From Gilvimarinus gilvus (GTDB taxonomy: Bacteria > Pseudomonadota > Gammaproteobacteria > Pseudomonadales > Cellvibrionaceae), in NCBI RefSeq assembly GCF_030518155.1, contig NZ_JAULRU010000264.1:1-64000 (forward strand): a stretch of DNA of 64,000 bases. The letters are read 5' to 3'. Of the stretch, positions 34,846 to 44,201 are shown piece after piece. Numbering within the stretch: position 1 is the first letter of the stretch; each line of letters starts with the position of its first letter. Position numbers and translations under genes: made by a program. Below the pieces are notes generated by a model. That model saw nothing but the letters and a program-made list of their open reading frames with translations, was not told the DNA's origin and searched no databases.

Positions 34846-37650
34846 CTAAACCACCTTAACCGGCTCAGCTTTCACATCAGTCGTCATGGCTTCAGCCGGC
34901 GGACGGAAATCCGTTAGCTTGATATCGCGAACCGCTGCCACATACTCATCCTTTGTAGGCATACGACCCAGCACGGCTGACAATACCACCAACGGCGTCG
35001 AGCCCAGCAGTGACTCACCTTTCTTGTCGTTACTGTCAGCCACTACACGGCCCTGGAACAAACGCGTAGAAGTTGCCAGTACGGTGTCACCCGGCTCGGC
35101 TTTTTCCTGGTTCCCCATACACAGGTTACAACCGGGGCGCTCCAGGTACATAATATTTTCGTACTTGGTACGCGCTTCGCCTTTGGGGTGGCTGTCGTCG
35201 AACTCAAAACCGGAGTATTTCTGCAATATCGCCCAGTCGCCCTCGGCCTTTAGCTCGTCCACAATGTTGTAGGTCGGCGGTGCCACTACCAATGGTGCTT
35301 TAAACTCAACGGCGCCTTTATCGGATTCGATATTGCGCAGCATCTGGGCGATGATTTGCATATCGCCTTTGTGCACCATGCACGAACCTACGAAGGCTAA
35401 ATCAACGGTCTTGTTGCCGCCGTAGTATGAAACGGGGCGAATGGTGTCGTGCGTGTAACGCTTCGACGGATCGTCGTTATTCACGTCTGGGTCGGCAATC
35501 ATTGGCTCGTTGATCTGATCCAAATCAACGACAACTTCAGCGAAGTATTTCGCGTTGTTGTCAGGCTTAAGCGCCGGGTTGGTGCCGGACTTGATTTCTT
35601 CAATACGCTTGTCAGCCAGTGCGATCAAACCGGCAAGGGTTTTCGCCTCATTATCCATACCCTTATCAATCATGATTTGGATACGGCTCTTAGCCAATTC
35701 GAGAGAGCCAATCAGTGTATCGTCATTGGAAATACAGATGGAGGCTTTCGCCTTCATCTCGGCCGTCCAGTCGGTGAAGGTAAACGCTTGGTCAGCCAGC
35801 AAAGTACCAATGTGCACTTCGATAACACGTCCCTGGAAGACGTTTTCGCCACCAAATTGCTTCAGCATTTGCGCCTGGGTCGCGTGTACCACATCGCGAA
35901 AATCCATGTGGTCAGCCATTTCACCTTTAAAGGTGACTTTGACTGAGTCGGGAATCGGCATGGCCGACTCACCTGTGGCCAAAGCGATCGCAACCGTGCC
36001 CGAGTCGGCACCGAAGGCAACGCCTTTTGACATACGGGTGTGGGAGTCACCGCCAATAATAATGGCTTGATCGTCAACCGTAATATCGTTCAACACCTTG
36101 TGAATCACGTCGGTCATGGCGTGGTATTGCCCTTTAGGGTCACGCGCGGTAATCAGGCCGAAGTTGTTCATAAACGACATTAAGCGAGGGATATTCGCCT
36201 GGGCTTTTTTATCCCACACAGAGGCGGTGTGACAACCTGACTGGTAGGCGCCATCGAGTGATGGCGAAATCACTGTTGCCGCCATAGACTCCAATTCTTG
36301 CGACGTCATCAGACCGGTGGTGTCTTGCGAGCCGACAATGTTCACTTTAACGCGAACATCGGAACCTGCGTGCAGGGGTGTATCCGATGCCACGCCAACG
36401 GCGTTTTTGTTAAAGATTTTTTCAACGGCGGTCAGGCCTTGCCCCTCGTGCGAAATCTCTTTAGAAGGGGCGTATACGCTAGCTGGCTCAACCCCGAGCA
36501 CTTCAGCGGCAAAGGTTTGTAGCTTCTTACCAAAAACCACAGCGTAGGAGCCGCCAGCGCGCATAAACTCGACTTTTTGCGGGGTAAAAGCATCGGCCAC
36601 ATCGGCGACCACACTGCCGTCTTTGTACAGCTTTTTCTCTTGGGTGTTGATGCTCAGCACTGTGCCTGTGGCAACAGAGTAGACCTCTTCCAGTACAGGG
36701 TCGCCGGCCTCGTTAGTCACTACATTGCCGTCGGCGTCGGTCTTTTTCACCCAGTTTTTCAGGTCTAAACCAATACCGCCGGTTACACCAACGGTGGTCA
36801 AGAAGATTGGGGAGATACCGTTGGTACCCGCCACAACCGGCTTCATATTCACAAATGGAATGTATGGACTGGCGGGCTCGCCGGCCCACAGTGCCACATT
36901 GTTAACACCGGACATACGCGATGACCCCACACCCATGGTGCCCTTCTCGGCCACCAACATAACTTTCTTGCCTGGGTGCTCGGCCTGTAAGGCTTGAATC
37001 TTTTGTTGAGCTTCCGGGGTGATCATGCACTGGCCGTGCAGCTCACGGTCGGAGCGAGAGTGGGCTTGATTGCCTGGCGACAGTAAGTCGGTGGAGATAT
37101 CGCCAACCGCTGCTACATAAGTCACAACATCGACAGTCTCTTCCAGCTCGGGAAGTTTGGTGAAGAATTCGGCCTGGGCGTAGCTTTGCAGAATGTCTTT
37201 GGCAATGGCATTGCCTGCTTTATAGGCTTTGCTTAAGCGTTCGTAATCGGCTTCGTACAAAAACACCTGAGTTTTCAGTACGTCGGCAGCGGGCTTCGCA
37301 ACAGCCTCATCGTCGCTTAGCGCTAAGTCCAGCAACACTTCGATGGACGGGCCCCCTTTCATGTGCGAAAGCAGTTCAAACGCAAACTCTGGGGTAATTT
37401 CGGCGACTTTTTCTTCGCCCAGAATAATTTCTTTTAAGAACGTTGCTTTAACGCCTGCAGCACTGGTGGTACCCGGCAGAGTGTTATAGATGAAGAACTT
37501 CAGTGAGTCTTCGCGATGCTCATGATCGACATCTTTGATTTGCTCGATGATTTCAGACAGCAAATCAGCGCTGTCGATGGGTTTTGGCTGTAAGCCTAAC
37601 TCCGTCTTGCGGGTTTCAATTTCAGCCAAATACTCTGCATACAAACTCAT
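34846..37650 (-). CDS. acnB: Bifunctional aconitate hydratase 2 / 2-methylisocitrate dehydratase AcnB
   Basis: TCA-cycle enzyme interconverting citrate and isocitrate through a [4Fe-4S] cluster. 934 residues, about 70 longer than E. coli AcnB. The N-terminal HEAT-like and swivel domains come first, as in AcnB and unlike AcnA. Cluster cysteines are in VGSCMVHKGD and the CNLCMGNQ pair. The extra length lies mainly in inserted loops. It is monocistronic with its own terminator, and is preceded by an unusually long gap. Confidence 0.96.
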   Translation of the reverse strand: MSLYAEYLAEIETRKTELGLQPKPIDSADLLSEIIEQIKDVDHEHREDSLKFFIYNTLPGTTSAAGVKATFLKEIILGEEKVAEITPEFAFELLSHMKGGPSIEVLLDLALSDDEAVAKPAADVLKTQVFLYEADYERLSKAYKAGNAIAKDILQSYAQAEFFTKLPELEETVDVVTYVAAVGDISTDLLSPGNQAHSRSDRELHGQCMITPEAQQKIQALQAEHPGKKVMLVAEKGTMGVGSSRMSGVNNVALWAGEPASPYIPFVNMKPVVAGTNGISPIFLTTVGVTGGIGLDLKNWVKKTDADGNVVTNEAGDPVLEEVYSVATGTVLSINTQEKKLYKDGSVVADVADAFTPQKVEFMRAGGSYAVVFGKKLQTFAAEVLGVEPASVYAPSKEISHEGQGLTAVEKIFNKNAVGVASDTPLHAGSDVRVKVNIVGSQDTTGLMTSQELESMAATVISPSLDGAYQSGCHTASVWDKKAQANIPRLMSFMNNFGLITARDPKGQYHAMTDVIHKVLNDITVDDQAIIIGGDSHTRMSKGVAFGADSGTVAIALATGESAMPIPDSVKVTFKGEMADHMDFRDVVHATQAQMLKQFGGENVFQGRVIEVHIGTLLADQAFTFTDWTAEMKAKASICISNDDTLIGSLELAKSRIQIMIDKGMDNEAKTLAGLIALADKRIEEIKSGTNPALKPDNNAKYFAEVVVDLDQINEPMIADPDVNNDDPSKRYTHDTIRPVSYYGGNKTVDLAFVGSCMVHKGDMQIIAQMLRNIESDKGAVEFKAPLVVAPPTYNIVDELKAEGDWAILQKYSGFEFDDSHPKGEARTKYENIMYLERPGCNLCMGNQEKAEPGDTVLATSTRLFQGRVVADSNDKKGESLLGSTPLVVLSAVLGRMPTKDEYVAAVRDIKLTDFRPPAEAMTTDVKAEPVKVV

Positions 37651-38514
37651 AAAACTTCTCCTGACTCGACTCGTTATACCAGCGCTGTTCTTTGTATCGC
37701 CATACTTACGGACACCATAAGCTTCTAAGAAAAACCGGGCTTATTTGAGCGCCATAAGCCTATTCACCTAGGCAAAACAACACCACAGCAGGCCATCACT
37801 CGTTACTTTGGGGGTTTAATCACCACAATGGGGGTTTGCCATACACCCCTCTAGTACGCCTAGCCATGCGACCAGGCACACAAACCAACCGAATACGTGT
37901 TCAGCTCAGACCAATACGGCTAGACCGCTGATCAACGATCTACTCGTATTCATACGCGTTGCGTCAGCCTGATCGGCAAAACTTAAACCAGCTTGTCATT
38001 GCAGTGGCACATAGGTAGGTACGGCAACACGGTGGCCAATACTTTCCTGTTGCTGACTGTATCAACAAACAGACTCAGTAGGTGTGTACCTCACCCCACC
38101 AGTTCATAGTGGGTAGATACTGGGCTCGCATCATACAGACTGCCGTCAAAAATGACTATATGCAGGGCAATATCCGTTCATATTATTGCCCTGAAGCCAG
38201 GGAGGATACACCTAAACAGTTCATACTATAGGTGGCCTGTAAGGCCAATAAAATCAGGGGGCATTAGAGCAACCTGCCGAAACTTGCGCAGCAGCTTAGC
38301 CACTCAAGCGTCTTTGGGCCTCAACCAAGCCGCCAAGCTTCAGTGATCTAATATTCGGGTGCCTGAGGCAAAGTAAGAAAGCGAAACTAGCCCCCCGCCA
38401 TTAATCCCCCGTTCAGCTTGCCATTGGTAAACTCGCAGCCATTGAGCAAACATAGGACAAAGATCGGCCAAATGCCCGCAGAGCAATATAAGATGCTGAA
38501 TTCAAAGGAAAAAT
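37651..38514. other. 864-bp gap without a recognisable gene
   Basis: No open frame here has a credible product and none exceeds 65 residues. Short internal similarities occur, such as AGTTCATAGTGGG near 38101 and AGTTCATACTATAGG near 38218. The region upstream of acnB could hold its promoter or a non-coding RNA; nothing specific can be shown. Confidence 0.5.
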
Positions 38515-38591
38515 TGGTACGACCGAGTGGACTCGAACCACCGACCCCCACCATGTCAAGGTGGTGCTCTAACCAACTGAGCTACGGTCGT
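38515..38591 (-). tRNA. tRNA-Val (anticodon GAC)
   Basis: A 77-nt cloverleaf on the minus strand: acceptor ACGACCG with CGGTCGT, discriminator A, an encoded CCA, anticodon loop TTGACAT (GAC) and T-arm GGTTCGAGTCC. A single-gene unit with its own promoter. Confidence 0.97.
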
Positions 38592-38629
38592 ACAGAAGGA
38601 AGCTGAGCAAGGAGCTCAACTGGGGCGCG

Positions 38630-38658
38630 ACTTTACCAAGAGGCGCCAAAGCTGGCAA
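38630..38658 (-). promoter_or_regulatory. Promoter of tRNA-Val(GAC)
   Basis: Minus strand: -35 TTGCCA (38653-38658), 17-bp spacer, -10 TAAAGT (38630-38635), then a GC-rich discriminator CGCGCCCC, as expected for a stable-RNA promoter. Confidence 0.65.
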
Positions 38659-38794
38659 GTCTTTTTAGTGTTATAAAATAACAAATTGTTACAGTTTCTC
38701 TATTTCTATAAAGCATAATAGGCAAAGTGTATAATGAAACTCACTCTTTTCCAGCATTTACCGTATAATTGCCGGACGTAAGGATACAGATCGC

Positions 38795-40741
38795 GTGTTT
38801 ATGACCACCGGGACATTGTTGATGCTAAAAGCGTTATTCGAGTCATCCAGAACGACCAAACGTCTGATTTCTCTTGCCTACGACACACTGGCAATCACTT
38901 TTGCACTCTATATATCGATATGCCTGCGCCTAGGCACCTTGGATATACCGCTTACCCAGCGTGAATTTGGCACTCTGGCTATCACGATTGTTTTTACCCT
39001 CGCCGCTTTTATTAAAATGGGTATGTACCGCGCAATTTTGCGCTATATGACTCCTCAGGCCCTCAATACCGTTTTTCTGGGCAGTTGTTTTTCAGCGCTA
39101 ACCCTGGCGGTTGGTAGTTTCTATACGCACTCGTTTATACCCCGCTCGGTACCCTTTATTTACCTAACCGTAAGCCTGATTTTGTTGGGTGGCCCCCGCT
39201 TGCTTGTACACCATATAGCAATGCTACTAAATGGCACGCGAGTGGGGAATCGTGAGCCTGTGGTTGTATACGGCGCCGGTTACACGGGGCACCAGTTGCG
39301 ACTTGCACTGAAAGCCACGAACTACAAAGTAGTCGCTTTCGTCGACGACGATCTGGCTCGTCAAGGCTCGGTATTCGCCAATATAAAGGTACAAAGCCCT
39401 TATCAATTGCCCGAGATAATCAAGAAAAGTAACGCAACCCGCGTGCTGTTAGCCCTCGGTAATACGCCGCACTCGCGCCGCGCACAGATCATTAAACGCC
39501 TTGAGCCGCTGGGGGTTACCGTGCAAACAGCCCCGGCTATACCCGATCTAATTAGCGGTCGAGCCCGTATTGAGCATATCAGAGATGTAGATATTGAGGA
39601 TTTACTGGGCCGTGACCCGGTTAAAGCCAACTCCGAACTACTGAGTGCCTGCATTGCTAACAAGGTTGTCATGGTGACGGGCTCCGGTGGCTCAATTGGC
39701 AGTGAGCTGTGTAGGCAAATAATACAGCAAGCCCCTAAGCGCATTGTTCTTTTTGAATTAAACGAATACAGCCTATACCGCCTGGAATCTGAGCTAAAAA
39801 ATATAGCCAAAAAGAAGCATATAGACGTCGAAATCGTTCCTCTGCTTGGCTCAGTACAGCGTGAACACCGTGTCGAAACCATCATGAAGACCTTTTCTGT
39901 GCAAACGGTCTACCATGCCGCTGCCTACAAACATGTCCCCTTGGTAGAACACAACATTGTTGAGGGTGTGCGCAATAATGTATATGGCACTTGGTATACC
40001 GCCGAAGCTGCCATACGCGCTGGGGTAGAATCATTTGTATTAATTTCTACCGATAAAGCCGTTCGCCCTACGAATATAATGGGCGCCTCAAAGCGTATGG
40101 CAGAGCTAGTGTTGCAGGGCCTCTCCCAACGTCAATCATCCACTCGCTTTACCATGGTACGGTTTGGCAATGTATTAGGGTCTTCCGGTTCAGTTGTACC
40201 GCTGTTTCGTCAACAAATAAAAGCTGGGGGGCCCGTTACCGTGACTCACCCGGAAATAATTCGCTATTTTATGACCATCCCCGAAGCTGCCGAACTGGTA
40301 ATACAGGCAGGCTCTATGGGTACCGGTGGTGACGTTTTAGTATTAGACATGGGAGAGCCGGTCAAAATTGATGATCTGGCCAAACGTATGATTCATCTGT
40401 CTGGCCTAACGGTTAAATCAGACATTGAACCGGATGGCGATATAGAAGTTGCCTATACTGGGCTTCGTCCCGGTGAAAAATTGTACGAAGAATTACTGAT
40501 AGGTGACAACGTCAGCGGCACCGACCACGACCGAATTATGCGTGCCGAGGAATATTGCCTAACCTGGACCGAAACTCAAGCCATCTTGGACGAGCTGGAT
40601 ACAGCGTGCCACGACTACAGTTGCGACAAGGTGAGAGAGTTGTTGATGATTGCGCCCACCGGATACACAACCCAAGAAGAGCTGGGCGATGCCGTCTGGT
40701 TACACAAATCACGAAGCGCGCCTTTACGTGTGGTTAAGTAG
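38795..40741 (+). CDS. WbpM/CapD-family nucleoside-diphosphate-sugar 4,6-dehydratase
   Basis: 648-residue inner-membrane enzyme. Four N-terminal helices (about 20-130) are followed by a first Rossmann fold (VVVYGAGYTGHQLR near 152) and a second, catalytic one (TGSGGSIGSELC near 295). The catalytic region shows STDKAVRPTNIMGASKR, with Met-Lys in place of Tyr-Lys as in WbpM and FlaA1. Known relatives dehydrate UDP-GlcNAc to the 4-keto-6-deoxy sugar, the first step to QuiNAc or FucNAc. GTG 38795 is 10 nt after an AAGGA site; ATG 38801 and 38822 are alternatives. It converges on the WbpL-like gene with an 8-bp overlap of 3' ends. Confidence 0.92.
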   Translation: MFMTTGTLLMLKALFESSRTTKRLISLAYDTLAITFALYISICLRLGTLDIPLTQREFGTLAITIVFTLAAFIKMGMYRAILRYMTPQALNTVFLGSCFSALTLAVGSFYTHSFIPRSVPFIYLTVSLILLGGPRLLVHHIAMLLNGTRVGNREPVVVYGAGYTGHQLRLALKATNYKVVAFVDDDLARQGSVFANIKVQSPYQLPEIIKKSNATRVLLALGNTPHSRRAQIIKRLEPLGVTVQTAPAIPDLISGRARIEHIRDVDIEDLLGRDPVKANSELLSACIANKVVMVTGSGGSIGSELCRQIIQQAPKRIVLFELNEYSLYRLESELKNIAKKKHIDVEIVPLLGSVQREHRVETIMKTFSVQTVYHAAAYKHVPLVEHNIVEGVRNNVYGTWYTAEAAIRAGVESFVLISTDKAVRPTNIMGASKRMAELVLQGLSQRQSSTRFTMVRFGNVLGSSGSVVPLFRQQIKAGGPVTVTHPEIIRYFMTIPEAAELVIQAGSMGTGGDVLVLDMGEPVKIDDLAKRMIHLSGLTVKSDIEPDGDIEVAYTGLRPGEKLYEELLIGDNVSGTDHDRIMRAEEYCLTWTETQAILDELDTACHDYSCDKVRELLMIAPTGYTTQEELGDAVWLHKSRSAPLRVVK

Positions 40742-41735
40742 TCGATTTCTGCATTTTTTCAGGTGTACCCGCTTTCAGCATTAAAGCAATTGATACCAAG
40801 GGCGTGTACGCGATCAAAAGCCCTTTAGCGCCAGATACGGCACCAGCCACCACGGCCATTGCCCATGGCAACAGCCACAGCATATTAATCGTTAGAATCA
40901 CCAGCGTCACTTTAGTGTGCGACTTAAGTATTCGTGATGCGTATTGATAAGCATGCGTTCGATGGGCGTCAAAAATACGTTGTCGTTGGATGAGCCTTCT
41001 TAGCAACGTGCAGGTTGAATCAGCAACAAACACACCGAGCATAATGACTAGCGCCCAGAACTGCTGAACATTTTCGCTGGCAACACAATACACACTAAAC
41101 CCAGCAAACAATGCCCCAAGAAAGGCACTGCCCGTATCCCCCATAAATATTTTCGCATTGGGAAAATTCCAGACAAGAAACCCCAGGCTGGCACCGGTAA
41201 GCAGCAAGAAGTACATGCTCCAGCCAGCGCTAACCGAGCCCAGCAAAAATGTCATGGCAAGAGACACACTGACCGCCTCGATTCCCGCCAAACCATTAAT
41301 ACCATCCATAAAGTTGTAAAGATTGGTACACCATATGTACCAAAGTATAAGTAACAGTAACAATAACGGGCCACTTAACTGAAATACTTCCAAGCTAAGT
41401 GTGGCCGGATAAAAAACTAATGTAACCAAAATCGCCGCGGCCAACTGAACGGCCAAGCGGAGTCTTCTGGAAGCTTGCTTATAGTCATCGTAAAAACCGA
41501 CCAGGCCAATCATCAACGATGACAGAAGCAGTGGCCAAGCCTGCTGTACAGGCAGAAGGAACACTCCGCCTATAATCGCGACTAACACAATTGAGAGTCC
41601 ACCACCTCTAGGCGTAACGGCGGTGTGCGAGCTACGCTCACCTGGCACATCCAGTATATTTAGGCGGTTAACCACCAACATAGCTACTGCGGTAAGCGTC
41701 ACCCCGAATAAAAATCCAGACAATAGATACCACAT
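40734..41735 (-). CDS. WbpL/WecA-like UndP sugar-1-phosphate transferase
   Basis: 333 residues with about ten transmembrane helices, of the MraY/WecA/WbpL family (glycosyl transferase group 4). It starts surface-glycan assembly by moving a HexNAc-1-phosphate to undecaprenyl phosphate. Motifs: TPRGGG, FYDDY, NLYNFMDGINGLAG and the catalytic NFPNAKIFMGDTGSAFLG. ATG 41735 overlaps the epimerase stop by one base (TAATG); a GTG lies 6 nt earlier. Together with the dehydratase and epimerase it makes a QuiNAc/FucNAc-type starter plausible. Confidence 0.9.
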   Translation of the reverse strand: MWYLLSGFLFGVTLTAVAMLVVNRLNILDVPGERSSHTAVTPRGGGLSIVLVAIIGGVFLLPVQQAWPLLLSSLMIGLVGFYDDYKQASRRLRLAVQLAAAILVTLVFYPATLSLEVFQLSGPLLLLLLILWYIWCTNLYNFMDGINGLAGIEAVSVSLAMTFLLGSVSAGWSMYFLLLTGASLGFLVWNFPNAKIFMGDTGSAFLGALFAGFSVYCVASENVQQFWALVIMLGVFVADSTCTLLRRLIQRQRIFDAHRTHAYQYASRILKSHTKVTLVILTINMLWLLPWAMAVVAGAVSGAKGLLIAYTPLVSIALMLKAGTPEKMQKSTT

Positions 41736-42682
41736 TAACACTTCTCCGATGCCGTCAAACTGCTGCGAGCAAACTCCTTTAAGCCATCTTGGGTATTCAC
41801 TTTAGGCTGCCATTGCAGCCTTTGGCTAAGCTTGGAAATATCGACCGTGAGATTACCTGTTAACTTATCAAACTTATCAGACTGCCCGAGGATAAACATT
41901 GACAGCTTCAGCAGTGGTACTGGAATAGGTATGGATTTAAATCTTCCGCCGATACCTTCAGATAAACAGGCCATAATTTCAGACGTGGAAAGCTCTTCGC
42001 CGTCACCCGCCAAAAACATCTCGTTATACGCTCTAGGGTTATTAATCGTACGCATTAAAATGTCGGCTAGATTGTCAATCCCCAGCAAACTGCGCTTGTT
42101 CCTAACTCGCGCCAACGGTACTGGAAAACCAGAATTGACGAACCTTAACAGGCTTCGCATGTTGCCCTTACAACCTAAACCGTAAACCAATGGCAGGCGT
42201 AGCACCGTAACTTTTAAAGCGCTTTCGCGGGCAGCTTGCCAAAGAGTCTGCTCGGCCATCATCTTCGATTCAGCGTATGCAGATACAGGTGCGGGCTCGT
42301 CGTGTTCCGTATAGTGGCGGGATACGCCATTACCATTCACTCCAATTGAACTCAAAAAAATAAAATGTGTCACGCCTGCAGCTCCGGCAGCGATTGCCAA
42401 CTTCTCGGTAAAGCCAACATTCACGTGATAAAATTCCTTAACTTGTCGGGCATCTGGTTTTGCAATATGAGCCAACCCCGCAGTATGAATAATGGCCGTG
42501 TAGCCTTTTAATTTATGAGCTAATTCGGCCACTGATTCGCCCGCACGCAATTGCAGCTGCGCAGAATCTGTGAGCGAGTGTGATGCCCCGGCTACGGCAT
42601 ACTGACCATTAGACAGACTTTTTATCAAGGAGCTGCCGATAAATCCCTGCGCGCCAGTAACAAGAACATTTACCTCAGTCAT
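41735..42682 (-). CDS. NAD-dependent epimerase/4-reductase (WbpK/WbpV-like)
   Basis: 315-residue extended SDR: TGAQGFIGSSL at the N-terminus, SSIGVNGNG, then the catalytic Tyr-Lys in YAESKMMAE. In the Pseudomonas O-antigen loci, proteins of this kind reduce the WbpM product to UDP-QuiNAc (WbpV) or UDP-FucNAc (WbpK); which of these applies is not decidable by eye. It overlaps its neighbours on both sides by one base (TAATG), forming a tightly coupled manC-epimerase-wbpL operon. Confidence 0.85.
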   Translation of the reverse strand: MTEVNVLVTGAQGFIGSSLIKSLSNGQYAVAGASHSLTDSAQLQLRAGESVAELAHKLKGYTAIIHTAGLAHIAKPDARQVKEFYHVNVGFTEKLAIAAGAAGVTHFIFLSSIGVNGNGVSRHYTEHDEPAPVSAYAESKMMAEQTLWQAARESALKVTVLRLPLVYGLGCKGNMRSLLRFVNSGFPVPLARVRNKRSLLGIDNLADILMRTINNPRAYNEMFLAGDGEELSTSEIMACLSEGIGGRFKSIPIPVPLLKLSMFILGQSDKFDKLTGNLTVDISKLSQRLQWQPKVNTQDGLKEFARSSLTASEKC

Positions 42683-44094
42683 TACTGATCACGACTCTCA
42701 ATGTAGTTATTGGTAAAGCGAACCACATCATCGTCGCCAAAATAATCTCCAGTCTGTACTTCGATAATCTCCAAGATTGCATTTGACGTATTGCGCAACG
42801 AATGTACATCACCCGCTTCAATGTAAACTGATTCATTCTTGCAAAGTTTACGCGTAGTGCCCCCCACACTAACTTCGGCCTCACCTTCGACAACGACCCA
42901 ATGCTCCGCTCGATATTTGTGGACTTGCAGCGCTATACTGGCGGCGGGCTTCACCCTAACGTGTTTAACCTGATAGTGCTCACCGAGGTTCATCACCTCT
43001 ACACTCCCCCAAGGTCGGTGGACAAGTGCGTGACGTCGATGTTCTGAACGGCCAGATTGTTTAATTTGAGAGACGATTTCTTTAACGCCCTGCCCCTTAT
43101 TAATATCCATAACCAGCAGGGCATCCTGAGTGTCGATAATCGCTAAATTGTTAACACCCAAAGTACTGACCAGTCTCGATGTAGAGTAAATCAGGGAATC
43201 CTTAGTATCCTCGACAATCACATCACCGAGTGCCGCGTTACCAGCTTTGTCCTTAGGTAACGCATCCAATACTGAATCCCAACTCCCAATATCGCTCCAG
43301 TCGCCATCATAAGGAACTACCACGCCTCGCTTGGTTCGCTCCATTACGGCGACGTCGATTGACAGCGACGGCGATCGCTTAAAAGATTCCTCTTCCGCCC
43401 GGACAAAATCGAGATCAACGTATTTATTGTCGAGTGATTTGCTAATACAGCGGTAAATTTCTGGCTCATAATGCTCAACTTCTTGCAGTAATGCGCCCGA
43501 GTCAAACAGAAACATGCCACTGTTCCAATAATAGTTACCTGCCGCCATATAACCTTCAGCGGTGGCTCGATCGGGTTTTTCATGAAACGCGCGAATATCG
43601 CTTACGTCACCAAAGCTTTGCGCCTCAATATAACCGTATCCGGTTTCGGGGTACTGAGGCACAACGCCAAAAGTAACTATTTTTCCCTCTTTAGCGGAGG
43701 CCAGGCCCTTGTCGATGGCTGCGCTAAAAGCGTCAACATTATCGATTAGGTGGTCCGCTGGTAATGCCAAAACTGTCGCCCCAGGATATTGCTTTGCGGC
43801 AAAGGCGGCGGCCAGAGCTATTGCTGGTGCGGTGTTCCGAGCCGCAGGCTCGAGCAAAATATCACAGAGCTTGCCCATTTCACTGACTTGCTGTGCGATT
43901 AAAAAGCGATGATCATTGTTGCAGACAATTATAGGACGTGCGTCAATACCGCAGGCCTCTACGCGCATGAGGGTTTTTTGAATGAGGCTGGCATTCGCAT
44001 CGGTTAAGTTGAGACACTGCTTAGGGAATAACTCTCGTGACATAGGCCACAGGCGGTTACCAGCCCCACCGGCCAGCAAAACAGGAACGATCAT
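42682..44094 (-). CDS. manC: Mannose-1-phosphate guanylyltransferase / mannose-6-phosphate isomerase
   Basis: 470-residue type II bifunctional enzyme making GDP-mannose. The N-terminal nucleotidyltransferase shows LLAGGAGNRLWPMSRELFPK and FHEKPDRATAEGY. The C-terminal cupin isomerase shows RPWGSVEVM, QVHKYRAEHW and VEGEAEV. Homologues are called ManC, AlgA, WbpW or PslB. With the PMM/PGM at 50.7 kb the route fructose-6-P to GDP-mannose is covered. First gene of the manC-epimerase-wbpL run. Confidence 0.93.
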   Translation of the reverse strand: MIVPVLLAGGAGNRLWPMSRELFPKQCLNLTDANASLIQKTLMRVEACGIDARPIIVCNNDHRFLIAQQVSEMGKLCDILLEPAARNTAPAIALAAAFAAKQYPGATVLALPADHLIDNVDAFSAAIDKGLASAKEGKIVTFGVVPQYPETGYGYIEAQSFGDVSDIRAFHEKPDRATAEGYMAAGNYYWNSGMFLFDSGALLQEVEHYEPEIYRCISKSLDNKYVDLDFVRAEEESFKRSPSLSIDVAVMERTKRGVVVPYDGDWSDIGSWDSVLDALPKDKAGNAALGDVIVEDTKDSLIYSTSRLVSTLGVNNLAIIDTQDALLVMDINKGQGVKEIVSQIKQSGRSEHRRHALVHRPWGSVEVMNLGEHYQVKHVRVKPAASIALQVHKYRAEHWVVVEGEAEVSVGGTTRKLCKNESVYIEAGDVHSLRNTSNAILEIIEVQTGDYFGDDDVVRFTNNYIESRDQ

Positions 44095-44133
44095 ATAGAG
44101 ACTCTAATTATCAGAAATGTCGAAAACGTACCC

Positions 44134-44165
44134 TAGCGGCCACGCCTATGTAAACATGGCCGCTA
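44134..44165. terminator. Hairpin between ugd and manC
   Basis: TAGCGGCCA and TGGCCGCTA form a 9-bp stem. There is no T-run on the minus strand, where ugd ends, so termination is uncertain. Confidence 0.45.
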
Positions 44166-44201
44166 TTTTGACATAACGATGACAATTAGAAAACGTAAGA
44201 G

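Noticed and set aside
35449..36070. Two long plus-strand frames inside acnB
   Set aside because: Antisense frames of a strongly biased coding sequence; no domain or start signal.
38418..38606. Open frame across tRNA-Val(GAC)
   Set aside because: It reads the plus strand of a tRNA gene, giving the usual RPSGLEPPTPTMS shadow peptide.
39403..39885. 160-residue minus-strand frame inside the WbpM-like gene
   Set aside because: Ser/Arg-rich antisense shadow of an intact conserved enzyme.
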